Assembly: GCF_001442615.1 (NCBI RefSeq)
Contig: NZ_LMXN01000005.1
Location: 310,001-374,000 of the forward strand
Reading direction: 5' to 3'
DNA length: 64,000 nucleotides
From: Algoriphagus resistens
GTDB lineage: Bacteria; Bacteroidota; Bacteroidia; Cytophagales; Cyclobacteriaceae
Positions 1 through 9,615 of this stretch are shown in pieces (position 1 is the stretch's first letter; every line of letters begins with the position of its first letter). The position numbers and the translations under genes were made by a program. The notes under the pieces are model-generated. The model saw only the letters and a list, made by a program, of their open reading frames with translations. It was not told where the DNA came from and made no database searches.

Positions 1-94
1 AACCAATAGTAACTCCCAACGCAGCAACAAGTTTTTCTCGGGTTAGAAATGATTCCTCTCTGATGAGATAATTTTTTTTCTCTAGCATCAGCAT
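1..94 (-). CDS. HTH-like protein, start only, cut by window edge
   Basis: A minus-strand frame opens with ATG codons at 94 and 88 and runs off the left edge without a stop. About 31 residues are visible. They contain LTREKLVAALGV, which resembles the first helices of the AraC-type DNA-binding domain found at the C terminus of many Bacteroidota regulators. An in-frame stop lies just upstream of the ATG, so if the resemblance is real the rest of a regulator has been lost. This could equally be the ordinary start of an unrelated small gene. Confidence 0.3.
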   Translation of the reverse strand, partial: MLMLEKKNYLIREESFLTREKLVAALGVTIG

Positions 95-328
95 ATAAAA
101 TTGTTCCCGAACTTTTTACAGAGCGTTTTAAAACCTTGATAAATATACCTTCTGTTTTAAACTATGGTTCAGGTAGACCAGCATCCTTCATCCGATCTTT
201 GAATCAGCCTACGCTGGATCCACTTATTCGATCTTACGTATGCGGACAAACAAACCGAAAATTAAAGGATTTCTACTATGGCTTTTTGTGAAGAATCGGC
301 AGATGGAAAGTAGAGTAGGACCAAGCTG

Positions 329-640
329 GTCAAAGCCGTGCAGGGGCTATCCCAACATTTGTCCGATATCTTGACAGCGGGTTTTTCCGAAGCCTATCAG
401 TGGAACATGAGGCAGTTTTAACGTTTCAGGATTACGGGCAATTCTCTACGCACAAGCGTAGAGGATTCATAATCAGCTACACAGTGGGTTCACAATCTTA
501 GCTGGACAAATATCCTGTTGATTATGAAGATCGATGATCCTAAATAAAAGTATTACCTGAGTGAAGCATCTTTACAAAATTGGAGTATCGTGCTAGTGCA
601 TATGCCTATCTCTCTATTACATGGGAAGTATGCATAACGA
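329..640 (+). pseudogene. DUF1016 (YhcG/PDDEXK) N-terminal relic
   Basis: One reading frame contains the hallmark segments of the DUF1016 N-terminal domain in the right order: a helix ending in WNMRQF, then LSWTNILLIMKIDDP, then YYLSEASLQNWS. In the family these correspond to the MRQFY, LSWSHY.LL..V and FYL.EA..NNWS motifs. Three TAA codons interrupt the same frame, at 419-421, 470-472 and 545-547, and no C-terminal PD-(D/E)xK nuclease domain follows. DUF1016 proteins often sit inside type I restriction operons, and this relic lies 490 bp before hsdM. It is dead, probably an older resident of the same island. Confidence 0.6.
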
Positions 641-1131
641 AATGGTCTAGTCCTTCGACACTGCGTCAACTTTGCGTCGACATTGATTCCACTTTTTATC
701 ACTGTGCTGGCGAAGAAAAGTGAACCTAAAGCCGAGCTAAACTGAAAGATGTTGAAGGTTTGCTTTTCCATATTCATACTTCTTCAGAAGAAAGTAGTCG
801 GGTAGGAACCAGAATGACTACAGATTATTCCAACACTTGAGAAGCTTTATGTAGTGCGGAAAACTTTTCTGTATCAAGTCCAATAAATCCCAAATCTTCA
901 TAAAATACCTTTTCTTAGGGTTGAACTTTTATATCTTTAATTCTTAATCCTTTTCGGATATTTTAAGTCTCATGCGGGCATAGGTTTTTTTAGCTTGCAG
1001 AAAATTTCTAATGAATCACCAAACTATCATTCAAGTAGAAAGCAAAAGGCTATCTATTTGGAGGTTAGAGAATGTGCTGACTTCTGGACAGGCAAATAAG
1101 AACCAGAATTAACAAGTAGTAGAAAGTAAAT
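641..1131. other. non-coding leader of the hsd operon
   Basis: I see no gene here. The stretch is AT-rich, has stops in all frames and precedes hsdM, so it probably carries the operon promoter. No clear Bacteroidota -33/-7 pair could be assigned by eye. Confidence 0.4.
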
Positions 1132-3480
1132 ATGAACCAAACCGTACACAATAGATTAATATCATTTATCTGGTCCATCGCAGACGATTGCCTGAGAGAC
1201 GTTTATGTCAGAGGTAAATACCGGGATGTCATTCTACCAATGGTGGTATTGCGCAGACTGGATGCCTTACTGGAGCCTACCAAAGATGCCGTGATGGAAG
1301 AGCTTGCCTTTCAGCGGGATGAAGCGGGATTTACGGAATGGGACGAGTCTGGATTGAAAGATGCCAGTCACTATGTATTCTACAATACCAGTGAATGGAC
1401 ACTCCAAAGATTGTATGACACCGCCACCAACAGCCAGCAGATCTTGCAAGCCAACTTCGAGGACTACCTCAATGGCTTTAGTCCAAACGTCGTAGATATC
1501 ATTGTGAAGTTTAAGCTTAAAAGTCAAATCCGGCACATGGCCTCAAAAGACATTTTGTTGGACGTACTGGAAAAATTCACTTCGCCACACATAAACCTCA
1601 CACCTTTTGAAAAGGAAGACCCGGACGGTAGAAAACTACCGCCTCTTTCTAATTTGGGAATGGGGTATGTGTTTGAAGAGCTGATTCGGAAATTCAACGA
1701 AGAGAACAATGAAGAAGCTGGGGAGCACTTTACACCTCGTGAGGTAATCGACCTCATGACCCACATAGTTTTTGATCCCATCAAAGACCAATTGCCTCCG
1801 GTGATGACCATTTACGATCCTGCCTGCGGCTCGGGAGGAATGCTTACCGAATCCCAAAACTTTATCAAAGATGAAGAAGGTGCTATCCGGGCGATGGGTG
1901 ATGTGTATCTGTACGGTAAGGAAATCAATGACGAGACCTATGCGATTTGTAAGTCTGACATGATGATCAAGGGCAACAACCCTGAAAACATCCGTGTGGG
2001 TTCTACGCTTTCCACCGATGAGTTTTCTGGACATACGTTTGATTTTATGCTTTCCAATCCTCCTTATGGGAAGTCATGGGCCAGTGAAGTGAAAAATATT
2101 AAAGATGGTAGCGTTATCATTGATTCCCGTTTTTTAGCTAATCTCAAAGATTATTGGGGCAATACCGAGGAAGAAGATGCCACACCACGTAGTTCTGACG
2201 GCCAATTGCTCTTTCTGATGGAGATGGTCAATAAAATGAAACCTACGAGCCAAAGTCCTCTGGGTTCCCGCATTGCTTCAGTACATAATGGCTCCAGTTT
2301 GTTTACCGGAGATGCGGGAGGAGGGGAAAGCAATATCCGTAGGCATATCATTGAAAACGATTGGTTGGACTGCATCATTCAGTTACCCAACAACCTGTTT
2401 TACAATACGGGTATTACCACCTATATCTGGATATTGCACAACAACAAGGCAGAACATCGAAAAGGAAAAGTTATCCTTATTGACGCTTCTCAGCGTTTTG
2501 CCAAGCTGCGTAAAAACCTGGGCAATAAGAACTGCGAACTAGCTGCCAGCCATATCACAGAAATTCAAAAAGCCTATACCGACTTTGAAACTATTGAGCG
2601 GCAAGGTGATGATGGTATCGCTGCTAAGGTTTTTAACAACTCCGATTTCGGCTATTACAAAGTAACCATCGACCGCCCTGCTAGACTCAAAGCTCAATTT
2701 ACGGCAGAACGAATTGCTGAAATGCGGTTTGACAAAACCTTGAAAGAGCCTATGCAATGGGCTTATGAAACGTATGGAGAAACCGTGTATGCTGATCTGA
2801 AATCCATTGAAAAGGAAATCCTGGAATGGTGTGAGAAAAACGACTTAGATCTGAATGCCAAGAAGCGCAAAGCACTCACATCAGTCGCTAACTGGAAAAA
2901 GCAAAAGGAGCTTTTAGAAACTGCAAAGCAGCTTATGGAAGCGATCGGAACAGAAGAATACAGCGATTTTAATGTGTTCTCCAAAATGGTGGATGATGAA
3001 CTCAAAGCCGGCAAAAGCAAACTGTCTGCTTCCGAGAAAAATGCCATCCTACAAACCGTAAGCTGGTATGACGAAACAGCTGAAAAGGTCATCAAGAGAA
3101 CGCAAAAGCTGAGTGGCGATAAGCTTGACCAACTTTTGCATCATTTGGACTGTACTGTAGATCAATTGCCGGATTATGGTTACTATCCAAGCGGTAAAAA
3201 AGGCGAATACACCATATACGAAAGCCAAACCGACCTGCGCGATAGCGAAAGTGTGCCTTTGGCAGAAAGCATCCCCGATTATTTCTTACGGGAAGTAAAA
3301 CCGAATGTGGATGAAGCTTGGATTGACCTGGACAAAACCAAAATTGGTTATGAAATAAGCTTCAATAAGTATTTCTACCAGCACAAACCTTTAAGATCCA
3401 TTGAGGAAGTAAGTGCAGAAATACTCTCCTTAGAGCAAGAAAATGAAGGGGTGATTATGGATATTTTAAACCTAGCCTAA
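1132..3480 (+). CDS. hsdM: type I restriction-modification N6-adenine methyltransferase (HsdM)
   Basis: This is the modification subunit of a type I restriction system. It transfers a methyl group from S-adenosylmethionine to adenine N6 in the half-sites chosen by HsdS, and is also part of the restriction complex. The N-terminal helical HsdM domain (about residues 10-160) is followed by motif I DPACGSGG (about 229-236) and motif IV NPPY (about 309-312), both intact. A long, partly coiled-coil C-terminal extension brings the protein to 782 residues, longer than classical HsdM of about 520 but normal for this subgroup. The stop codon shares its last base with the hsdS start, so translation is probably coupled. 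The protein appears functional. Confidence 0.95.
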   Translation: MNQTVHNRLISFIWSIADDCLRDVYVRGKYRDVILPMVVLRRLDALLEPTKDAVMEELAFQRDEAGFTEWDESGLKDASHYVFYNTSEWTLQRLYDTATNSQQILQANFEDYLNGFSPNVVDIIVKFKLKSQIRHMASKDILLDVLEKFTSPHINLTPFEKEDPDGRKLPPLSNLGMGYVFEELIRKFNEENNEEAGEHFTPREVIDLMTHIVFDPIKDQLPPVMTIYDPACGSGGMLTESQNFIKDEEGAIRAMGDVYLYGKEINDETYAICKSDMMIKGNNPENIRVGSTLSTDEFSGHTFDFMLSNPPYGKSWASEVKNIKDGSVIIDSRFLANLKDYWGNTEEEDATPRSSDGQLLFLMEMVNKMKPTSQSPLGSRIASVHNGSSLFTGDAGGGESNIRRHIIENDWLDCIIQLPNNLFYNTGITTYIWILHNNKAEHRKGKVILIDASQRFAKLRKNLGNKNCELAASHITEIQKAYTDFETIERQGDDGIAAKVFNNSDFGYYKVTIDRPARLKAQFTAERIAEMRFDKTLKEPMQWAYETYGETVYADLKSIEKEILEWCEKNDLDLNAKKRKALTSVANWKKQKELLETAKQLMEAIGTEEYSDFNVFSKMVDDELKAGKSKLSASEKNAILQTVSWYDETAEKVIKRTQKLSGDKLDQLLHHLDCTVDQLPDYGYYPSGKKGEYTIYESQTDLRDSESVPLAESIPDYFLREVKPNVDEAWIDLDKTKIGYEISFNKYFYQHKPLRSIEEVSAEILSLEQENEGVIMDILNLA

Positions 3481-4826
3481 TGGAACTTACTGCAACAAAA
3501 GCAACCTTTCAAAAATACCCTGCTTACAAAGATTCGGGAGTGGAATGGTTGGGAGAGATACCAGAGGGATGGGAATTGAGACGATTTAAATATTTATTCA
3601 AGGAAATTAACGAAAGAAGCACTGATGGTACAGGCGATTTATTGTCCGTCTCACAGTACACTGGCGTTACTAAAAAATCCGATAAAGTTGATGAAGGCGA
3701 TTTGTTGACAACAGCTTCAACACTTGAAGGATACAAAAAAGTCTATCGAAGTGATTTGGTCAGCAACATCATGCTTGCATGGAATGGTAGTCTTGGATTT
3801 TCTCCTTTTGATGGGATTACAAGTCCTGCTTATTCAATTTATCGTTTATACAAAGGAAATTCTGAACGATTCTTCCACTATTTAGTGAGAAGCCAGATAT
3901 ACAAATCTGAATTCAAAAGAAACAGTTCAGGGGTAATTGAAAGTAGGTTAAGATTATATACGGATGATTTTTTTGCAATATGGTCAATACTACCCACCCC
4001 ATCAGAACAAACAGCCATTGCCAATTTCCTAGACGACAAAACCGCCAAAATAGACCGTGCCATTGCCCAAAAAGAGCAGCTGATAGCCCTGCTCAAAGAA
4101 CGAAAGCAAATCATCATTCAAAATGCGGTGACTGGTAAAGTTGTATGGAATGAAAAAGAGCAAAAAATGATACCGCTTGCCCTGAGCGGAGTCGAAGGGA
4201 AAGACTCTGGCGTGGAATGGATTGGGGAGATTCCGGAGCATTGGGAGATAGTCGCGAATCGGGTTTTATTCAAAGAAACAAAGTTGCCAGGAAGAGAAGG
4301 TCTTCCTCTTTTATCTGTTTCGATTCATTCTGCCGTATCAACTGAAGAGTTAAGTGATGAAGATAATATTCGTGGATTAATCAAAATTGAAGATAAGGCA
4401 AACTACAAGTTCGTTGCCGTTAATGATATAGTTTTTAATATGATGAGAGCATGGCAAGGAGCAATAGGTGCTGTAAAAGTTGAAGGAATGGTGAGTCCTG
4501 CCTACGTAGTAGCAAAACCAAATAAAAAGATAATTGCCTCCTATTTTGAATACCTGTATAGGACATCTTCATTTATACAACAGATGAGTAAAAATTCAAA
4601 AGGAATTACTGATTTTAGAAAAAGGCTCTATTGGGATGAATTCAAACAACTTCAAACTGTATTACCGCCCAAATTAAAACAACTAGAAATAGTCAAGTAT
4701 ATCGAAACCCAATCCACCAAAATCGATCAAGCCATTTCCTTGCAACAAACCCAAATCCAAAAACTCAAAGAATATAAGGCTACTTTGATTGACAGTGCGG
4801 TGACGGGGAAAATTAAAGTGGATTAA
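3480..4826 (+). CDS. hsdS: type I restriction specificity subunit (HsdS)
   Basis: HsdS sets the bipartite DNA target of the HsdMSR complex. The 448 residues show the expected internal duplication. Each half begins with DSGVEW(L/I)GEIPE.WE and a target-recognition domain, and ends in a conserved helix: KTAKIDRAIAQKEQL...NAVTGKV in half 1 and STKIDQAISLQQTQ...SAVTGKI in half 2. The repeated helix pairs make the coiled-coil spacer, whose length sets the gap between half-sites. Just before the second half the gene carries a short palindromic repeat translated as ALSGVEG (see 4180-4200). The subunit is full length with no frameshift. The next gene starts 2 bp downstream. Confidence 0.95.
   Translation: MELTATKATFQKYPAYKDSGVEWLGEIPEGWELRRFKYLFKEINERSTDGTGDLLSVSQYTGVTKKSDKVDEGDLLTTASTLEGYKKVYRSDLVSNIMLAWNGSLGFSPFDGITSPAYSIYRLYKGNSERFFHYLVRSQIYKSEFKRNSSGVIESRLRLYTDDFFAIWSILPTPSEQTAIANFLDDKTAKIDRAIAQKEQLIALLKERKQIIIQNAVTGKVVWNEKEQKMIPLALSGVEGKDSGVEWIGEIPEHWEIVANRVLFKETKLPGREGLPLLSVSIHSAVSTEELSDEDNIRGLIKIEDKANYKFVAVNDIVFNMMRAWQGAIGAVKVEGMVSPAYVVAKPNKKIIASYFEYLYRTSSFIQQMSKNSKGITDFRKRLYWDEFKQLQTVLPPKLKQLEIVKYIETQSTKIDQAISLQQTQIQKLKEYKATLIDSAVTGKIKVD
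4180..4200. repeat. small dispersed palindrome inside hsdS
   Basis: The sequence CCTGAGCGGAGTCGAAGG forms an imperfect palindrome of a type scattered through many bacterial genomes, usually between genes. Here it is in frame in the linker between the two HsdS halves, encoding ALSGVEG, so it was tolerated as a linker insertion. Confidence 0.6.
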
Positions 4827-4827
4827 T

Positions 4828-6357
4828 ATGCCTAAAGAAACCATCTTCATATCGAGTGTTCAAAAGGAGTTTGCGGAAATCCGGCAAGCTTTAGCCGCCT
4901 ATGTGAGGGAAGACGATTTGTTAAGGCTGTTTTTTGATGCCTTTTTGTTTGAGGAAGTAGCCGCTACAGGAGATAATCCAGGAAAAGTATATCTCAAAGA
5001 AGTCAACAACTCTGCTATCTATTTGGGTATTTTGGGTGCAGATTATGGCTTTGAAGACAGTGAGGGTATTTCTCCTACCGAACGGGAATTTGATGCAGCC
5101 CAAGAATATCACAAGCCATGTTGGGTATTTATCCAAGGAAAGCAGGCTTTGAAGCGCCATCCCAAGCAACTGACATTCATTGAAAAAGTTGGCGAAAAGG
5201 TCTCCAGAAAGCGTTTTGAGACGTTGAATGATCTCAAAAGGGAAATCTACCGTTCTGCCATTCTGTACCTCAAGCAAACTGGTAAAATAGATGCAGATGA
5301 TTTTGACAGCGGCACCCTGAGCAAATCCAGTATGGATGACATTTCGGAAGAGGCTTTGGGGACTTTTGTTCGTGAAGCTAGGGCCAAGCGTAATTTTCCG
5401 CTGAGAGAAACGGATCCAAAAGAAAAAATCCTTACCCACTTACGCTTAGTAAGACAAGGGCAGCTGACCAACAGCGCCATCTTGACTTTCGGGAAAAATC
5501 CCCAGTTTTACTTTCCTGCTGCTACTGTCAAGTGTGCCCATTTTCACGGGTTTAAGGTCAGTAAACCTATTCCGGACTACAAGGAATTCGGAGGAACGGT
5601 TTTCCAGATGGCGGATGATGCCATCGACTTTGTGCTTTCCAAAATTAGCCTTTCCACAGGTGACAGAAGCAAAGCAAATTTGGTAGATACCACCTATGAA
5701 ATTCCTCGTGCAGTAATAGCAGAGGGAATTATCAATGCCATTGCACACCGGGATTATTACAGCAAAGGTAGTATCCAGGTTTCTGTTTTTCAAGACCGGA
5801 TAGAGATCTCCAATCCGGGTTCCTTACCCAGAGAACTGGATATTTCCCAGTTAAAAGAACCGCATAGTTCCTATCCTTTTAATCCTACCTTGGCCAATTG
5901 CATGTTTTTGACAGGTGCCATCGAGCGCTTTGGTACTGGGATTCCGGAAATGTATGCGCTTTCCGCTGAGAGAGGACTTAGAGCTCCGGATTTTGAGGAT
6001 AATAAATCATTTTTGGTCACGGTTTGGCGTCCTTCTGCAAGTACCGCTCATGACACCGGGCAAGTTACCGGGCAAGTCACCGGGCAAGTCACCGGGCAAG
6101 TTCAATTCTTTAATAATTTAACAGAGCCTGAGCGCGTGATCCTAATTTTACAGGGTGAAATGATGCGTGAAGAATTGATGAATAGGCTTGATTTAAAGCA
6201 TCGTGACAATTTTATGGAGAAATACCTAAACCCTGCTATTGCACAAAAATGGGTAGAAAGAACCATTCCTGATAAACCAACAAGTTCTAAACAGAAATAC
6301 AGATTGAGCAATGAAGGCATAGCATACCAAAAGAAATTACAAAATGACCCCAAGTAA
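4828..6357 (+). CDS. DUF4062 / RecG-like HATPase_c_4 fusion protein
   Basis: Residues 1-90 (IFISSVQKEF, then YLGILGADYGF) match DUF4062, a TIR/flavodoxin-like domain common in defence genes. Residues about 285-400 (EGIINAIAHRDYYS, IEISNPGSLP, FGTGIPEM) match the HATPase_c_4 domain of RecG-related/AlbA-type regulators. After a Thr-Gly-Gln-Val repeat, the last 85 residues look like a winged helix. The gene sits between hsdS and hsdR, 2 bp after hsdS and overlapping hsdR by 14 bp, so it is made with the restriction enzyme. It may sense or regulate restriction, or be a separate defence effector carried inside the operon. Its function is inferred only from position and domains. Confidence 0.8.
   Translation: MPKETIFISSVQKEFAEIRQALAAYVREDDLLRLFFDAFLFEEVAATGDNPGKVYLKEVNNSAIYLGILGADYGFEDSEGISPTEREFDAAQEYHKPCWVFIQGKQALKRHPKQLTFIEKVGEKVSRKRFETLNDLKREIYRSAILYLKQTGKIDADDFDSGTLSKSSMDDISEEALGTFVREARAKRNFPLRETDPKEKILTHLRLVRQGQLTNSAILTFGKNPQFYFPAATVKCAHFHGFKVSKPIPDYKEFGGTVFQMADDAIDFVLSKISLSTGDRSKANLVDTTYEIPRAVIAEGIINAIAHRDYYSKGSIQVSVFQDRIEISNPGSLPRELDISQLKEPHSSYPFNPTLANCMFLTGAIERFGTGIPEMYALSAERGLRAPDFEDNKSFLVTVWRPSASTAHDTGQVTGQVTGQVTGQVQFFNNLTEPERVILILQGEMMREELMNRLDLKHRDNFMEKYLNPAIAQKWVERTIPDKPTSSKQKYRLSNEGIAYQKKLQNDPK
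6055..6102 (+). repeat. four 12-bp tandem repeats (Thr-Gly-Gln-Val linker)
   Basis: The 12-bp unit ACCGGGCAAGTY occurs four times at 6055, 6067, 6079 and 6091, encoding TGQV four times between the ATPase-like and winged-helix regions. The unit is a multiple of three, so copy-number change would alter linker length without a frameshift. Confidence 0.9.
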
Positions 6358-9300
6358 AACCAACGAAGCAGCCCTTGAATCCGCCATAGAAAAAGCCTTA
6401 ACAGGAACCTCCCTGGAGGAAATCCGGGAGATGGGCAATACAGTGCAGGAAGCTAGAGCGCTGTATGGTTCTGCTCAAGACTTTTACATCGGTGATACCA
6501 AAGAGTTTAATGCTAAATACGCCTTAGACGAAACCCGCTTTTGGCACTTTTTAGAAGAAACCCAAAACGATAAACTCGAAAAACTCCAACGCTCAACCGA
6601 CTGGAAACTGAAAATTCTGGAACGCTACGACCGCATGGTGAAGAAATATGGCATTTTGCGATTGCTGCGAAAAGGTCTGGAAGTGGAGGATGCCCACTTT
6701 ACTCTCTTGTATCAGCTACCCATGGCAAGCAGCAGCCAAGCGGTAAAGGACAACTTCGCCAAAAATGAATTCAGTGTAAGCCGCCAAATCCATTATAACC
6801 TGGATAACCCCCGTGAGGAAATCGACATGGTGGTGTTTGTGAATGGGATAGCCATCGCTACGCTGGAACTCAAAAACGCTTGGACAGGACAGAATGCCAA
6901 AGTTCACGGCATCAAACAGTACAAGTACGACAGAGATATTCGGCAGCCTTTGCTACAGTTTGGTCGCTGCATCGTGCATTTTGCGGTAGATACCGATGAA
7001 GTGTATATGTGTACCAAGCTCAGCGGAGGCAATTCCTTTTTCTTACCATTTAACAAAGGCCATAACGATGGAAAAGGAAATCCTCCCAATCCATTTGGTC
7101 ATAAATCCAGCTATCTCTGGGAAGAGGTGTTTACCAGGAAAAGCCTGACCAATATCATTCAGCACTTTGTCCGCTTTGATGGGAAGGCCACAGATGCCTT
7201 GAGCAAGCGAACCTTGTTTTTCCCGCGTTACCATCAGATGGATGTGGTGCGAAGGATACTCAGGCATGCAGCCCAAAATGGCACCAATCAAACCTATTTG
7301 ATCCAGCATTCTGCAGGCTCGGGCAAGTCCAATTCCATTACCTGGGCAGCGTATCAACTTATAGAAACCTATCCTGAACGGGAAGACTTGCCCGGATCAA
7401 AAGGCACCCAAACCCCTTTGTTTGATTCCATCATCGTAGTAACCGATAGAAGATTATTGGACAAACAGCTTCGGGAGAATATCAAGGAATTTTCAGAAGT
7501 CAAAAACATCGTTGCCCCTGCTTTTTCTTCGAAAGATTTAAAGGACAGTCTGGAGCAAGGCAAAAAGATCATCATCACCACCATTCAGAAATTCCCTTTT
7601 ATAGTGGATGGTATTGCAGACCTGAGCGACAAGCGTTTTGCGGTGATTATAGATGAGGCACATAGTTCGCAAAGCGGAACGGCTGCAGGTACGATGAACC
7701 AGGCCATGGGCGTGGGTGTAACCCAAGATTCCATTCAGGACAGTGAAGAAGAAGACGCACAGGACAAAATCCTAAAAGCCATGCAAGCCCGAAAAATGAA
7801 GGGCAATGCATCGTACCTGGCCTTTACGGCAACACCCAAAAACGCCACTTTGGAACGCTTTGGTAGCAGACAGAAGGACGGCACGTTTGAACCCTTCCAT
7901 TTGTACTCTATGAAGCAGGCCATTGAGGAAGGCTTTATTTTGGATGTACTGGCAAACTATACCACCTATAAAAGCTACTATGAAATAATAAAATCCATCG
8001 AAGACAATCCCAAATTCGAAACCACCAAGGCCCAGAAAAAGCTGCGCGCCTATGTAGAGCGGGATAAGCGGACCATTGCCACCAAGGCAGAGATTATGAT
8101 GGAGCACTTTATCAGCAAAGTATATAATACCAAAAAGCTAAAAGGGAAAGCCAAAGGCATGGTGGTTACCCAAAATATTGAATCAGCCATCCGGTATTTT
8201 ATGGCCATCAACCGCATTTTGGCAGACAAAGGAAACCCGTTCAAAATAGCAGTCGCATTCTCCGGGAAGAAAACGGTTGACGGGGTGGAATACACAGAAG
8301 GAGAATTGAATGGATTTGCAGAAAAGGACACAAGGGATCATTTCGATTCAGACGAATACCGCCTATTGGTCGTGGCAAATAAATACCTGACAGGTTTTGA
8401 TCAGCCAAAGCTATGCACCATGTATGTGGATAAGAAACTGCAGGGGGTGTTGGCAGTGCAGGCATTGAGCAGGTTAAACCGTGCTGCGGATAAACTGGGT
8501 AAGAAAACAGAAGACCTATTTATTCTGGACTTCTTTAATCAGGTGGATGAGATCAAAACTTCCTTTGATCCTTTCTATACTTCTACCTCACTTAGTGGCG
8601 CAACGGACATCAATGTGCTGCACGAATTGAAGGGTAACTTGGATGTAGCTGCAGTGTATGAGTGGTCAGAGGTGGAGACCTTCGTGGAACAATACTTTGC
8701 AGGAGTGGATGCACAGCTACTTAGTCCACTGATAGATGTTGCTGCTGACCGCTTTAATCATGAGCTTCAACTGGAAGATGAAGAAAAAGCGGACTTCAAA
8801 ATCAAGGCCAAGCAGTTTGTAAAGATCTATGGTCAGATGGCTTCGATTATGGAGTATGAGGTGTTGGATTGGGAAAAGCTCTTCTGGTTTTTAAAATTCC
8901 TCGTTCCAAAATTGAATGTCAAGACCAAAGAAGATGAATTGATAGATGAATTGTTGGAATCTGTGGATTTGTCCACCTATGGATTGGAGCGTACCAAACT
9001 TAATTACAGCATTGAGCTGGACGACTCCTCAACAGAATTGGATCCCCAAAACCCAAATCCTAGAGGTACTCATGGAGGGGAGGAAGAAAAGGATCAATTG
9101 GATGAGATTATCCGAACCTTTAATGAAAGATGGTTTCATGGCTGGGATGCGACGCCGGAAGACCAACGGGTGAAGTTTATACAAGTCTCAAGAAAATTAA
9201 TCGAGCATCCGGATATAGAAGAGAAATATTTCAATAATCCGGACAGCCATACCAGAGAACTGGCACTTCATCATATGCTGAAGGAAGTATTAAATAAGCA

Positions 9301-9415
9301 ACGGAGGCAAGAGTTGGAGCTATACAAGCTAACAGCCAAAGACGAATCATTTTATCAGGCGTTTTTTGACACCATGAAGCGAATGATTGATAATCCTGGG
9401 ATGTCAAAGACCTAG
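6344..9415 (+). CDS. hsdR: type I restriction endonuclease subunit R (HsdR)
   Basis: This is the ATP-dependent translocase and nuclease of the type I complex. The N-terminal nuclease domain has EID (about 159-161) and ELK (about 175-177) of the PD-(D/E)xK fold. The SF2 motor has Walker A SAGSGKS (about 322-329), DEAH (about 437-440), a TAT motif, and motif VI-like LSRLNRA. The C-terminal helical domain is complete. At 1023 residues it has the usual length. Its ATG at 6344 lies inside the end of the preceding gene, so the two are translationally linked. With hsdM and hsdS all intact, the system is probably active. The transcript ends after 9415; no strong terminator is visible. Confidence 0.95.
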   Translation: MTPSKTNEAALESAIEKALTGTSLEEIREMGNTVQEARALYGSAQDFYIGDTKEFNAKYALDETRFWHFLEETQNDKLEKLQRSTDWKLKILERYDRMVKKYGILRLLRKGLEVEDAHFTLLYQLPMASSSQAVKDNFAKNEFSVSRQIHYNLDNPREEIDMVVFVNGIAIATLELKNAWTGQNAKVHGIKQYKYDRDIRQPLLQFGRCIVHFAVDTDEVYMCTKLSGGNSFFLPFNKGHNDGKGNPPNPFGHKSSYLWEEVFTRKSLTNIIQHFVRFDGKATDALSKRTLFFPRYHQMDVVRRILRHAAQNGTNQTYLIQHSAGSGKSNSITWAAYQLIETYPEREDLPGSKGTQTPLFDSIIVVTDRRLLDKQLRENIKEFSEVKNIVAPAFSSKDLKDSLEQGKKIIITTIQKFPFIVDGIADLSDKRFAVIIDEAHSSQSGTAAGTMNQAMGVGVTQDSIQDSEEEDAQDKILKAMQARKMKGNASYLAFTATPKNATLERFGSRQKDGTFEPFHLYSMKQAIEEGFILDVLANYTTYKSYYEIIKSIEDNPKFETTKAQKKLRAYVERDKRTIATKAEIMMEHFISKVYNTKKLKGKAKGMVVTQNIESAIRYFMAINRILADKGNPFKIAVAFSGKKTVDGVEYTEGELNGFAEKDTRDHFDSDEYRLLVVANKYLTGFDQPKLCTMYVDKKLQGVLAVQALSRLNRAADKLGKKTEDLFILDFFNQVDEIKTSFDPFYTSTSLSGATDINVLHELKGNLDVAAVYEWSEVETFVEQYFAGVDAQLLSPLIDVAADRFNHELQLEDEEKADFKIKAKQFVKIYGQMASIMEYEVLDWEKLFWFLKFLVPKLNVKTKEDELIDELLESVDLSTYGLERTKLNYSIELDDSSTELDPQNPNPRGTHGGEEEKDQLDEIIRTFNERWFHGWDATPEDQRVKFIQVSRKLIEHPDIEEKYFNNPDSHTRELALHHMLKEVLNKQRRQELELYKLTAKDESFYQAFFDTMKRMIDNPGMSKT

Positions 9416-9615
9416 GATGATTGGCTAAGGTGTTCTGGCTTGGGCATGGGTTTTTCTTATGTAGTTATTGCTGGCAGCATGAGGGGGCTTTACCAACTTG
9501 CTGCTAGTATTTTATTTAGACAGCTAAGTGGTTTCAGTCCAAAGAGATTACCCATTTCAAGGGTAAGAATTAAGAAGTAGAATTTAAGTTTGAAATTGTT
9601 TTTTAAAAATTATTT

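Noticed and set aside
553..777. 74-codon minus-strand frame
   Set aside because: It overlaps the DUF1016 relic on the opposite strand and has no family features.
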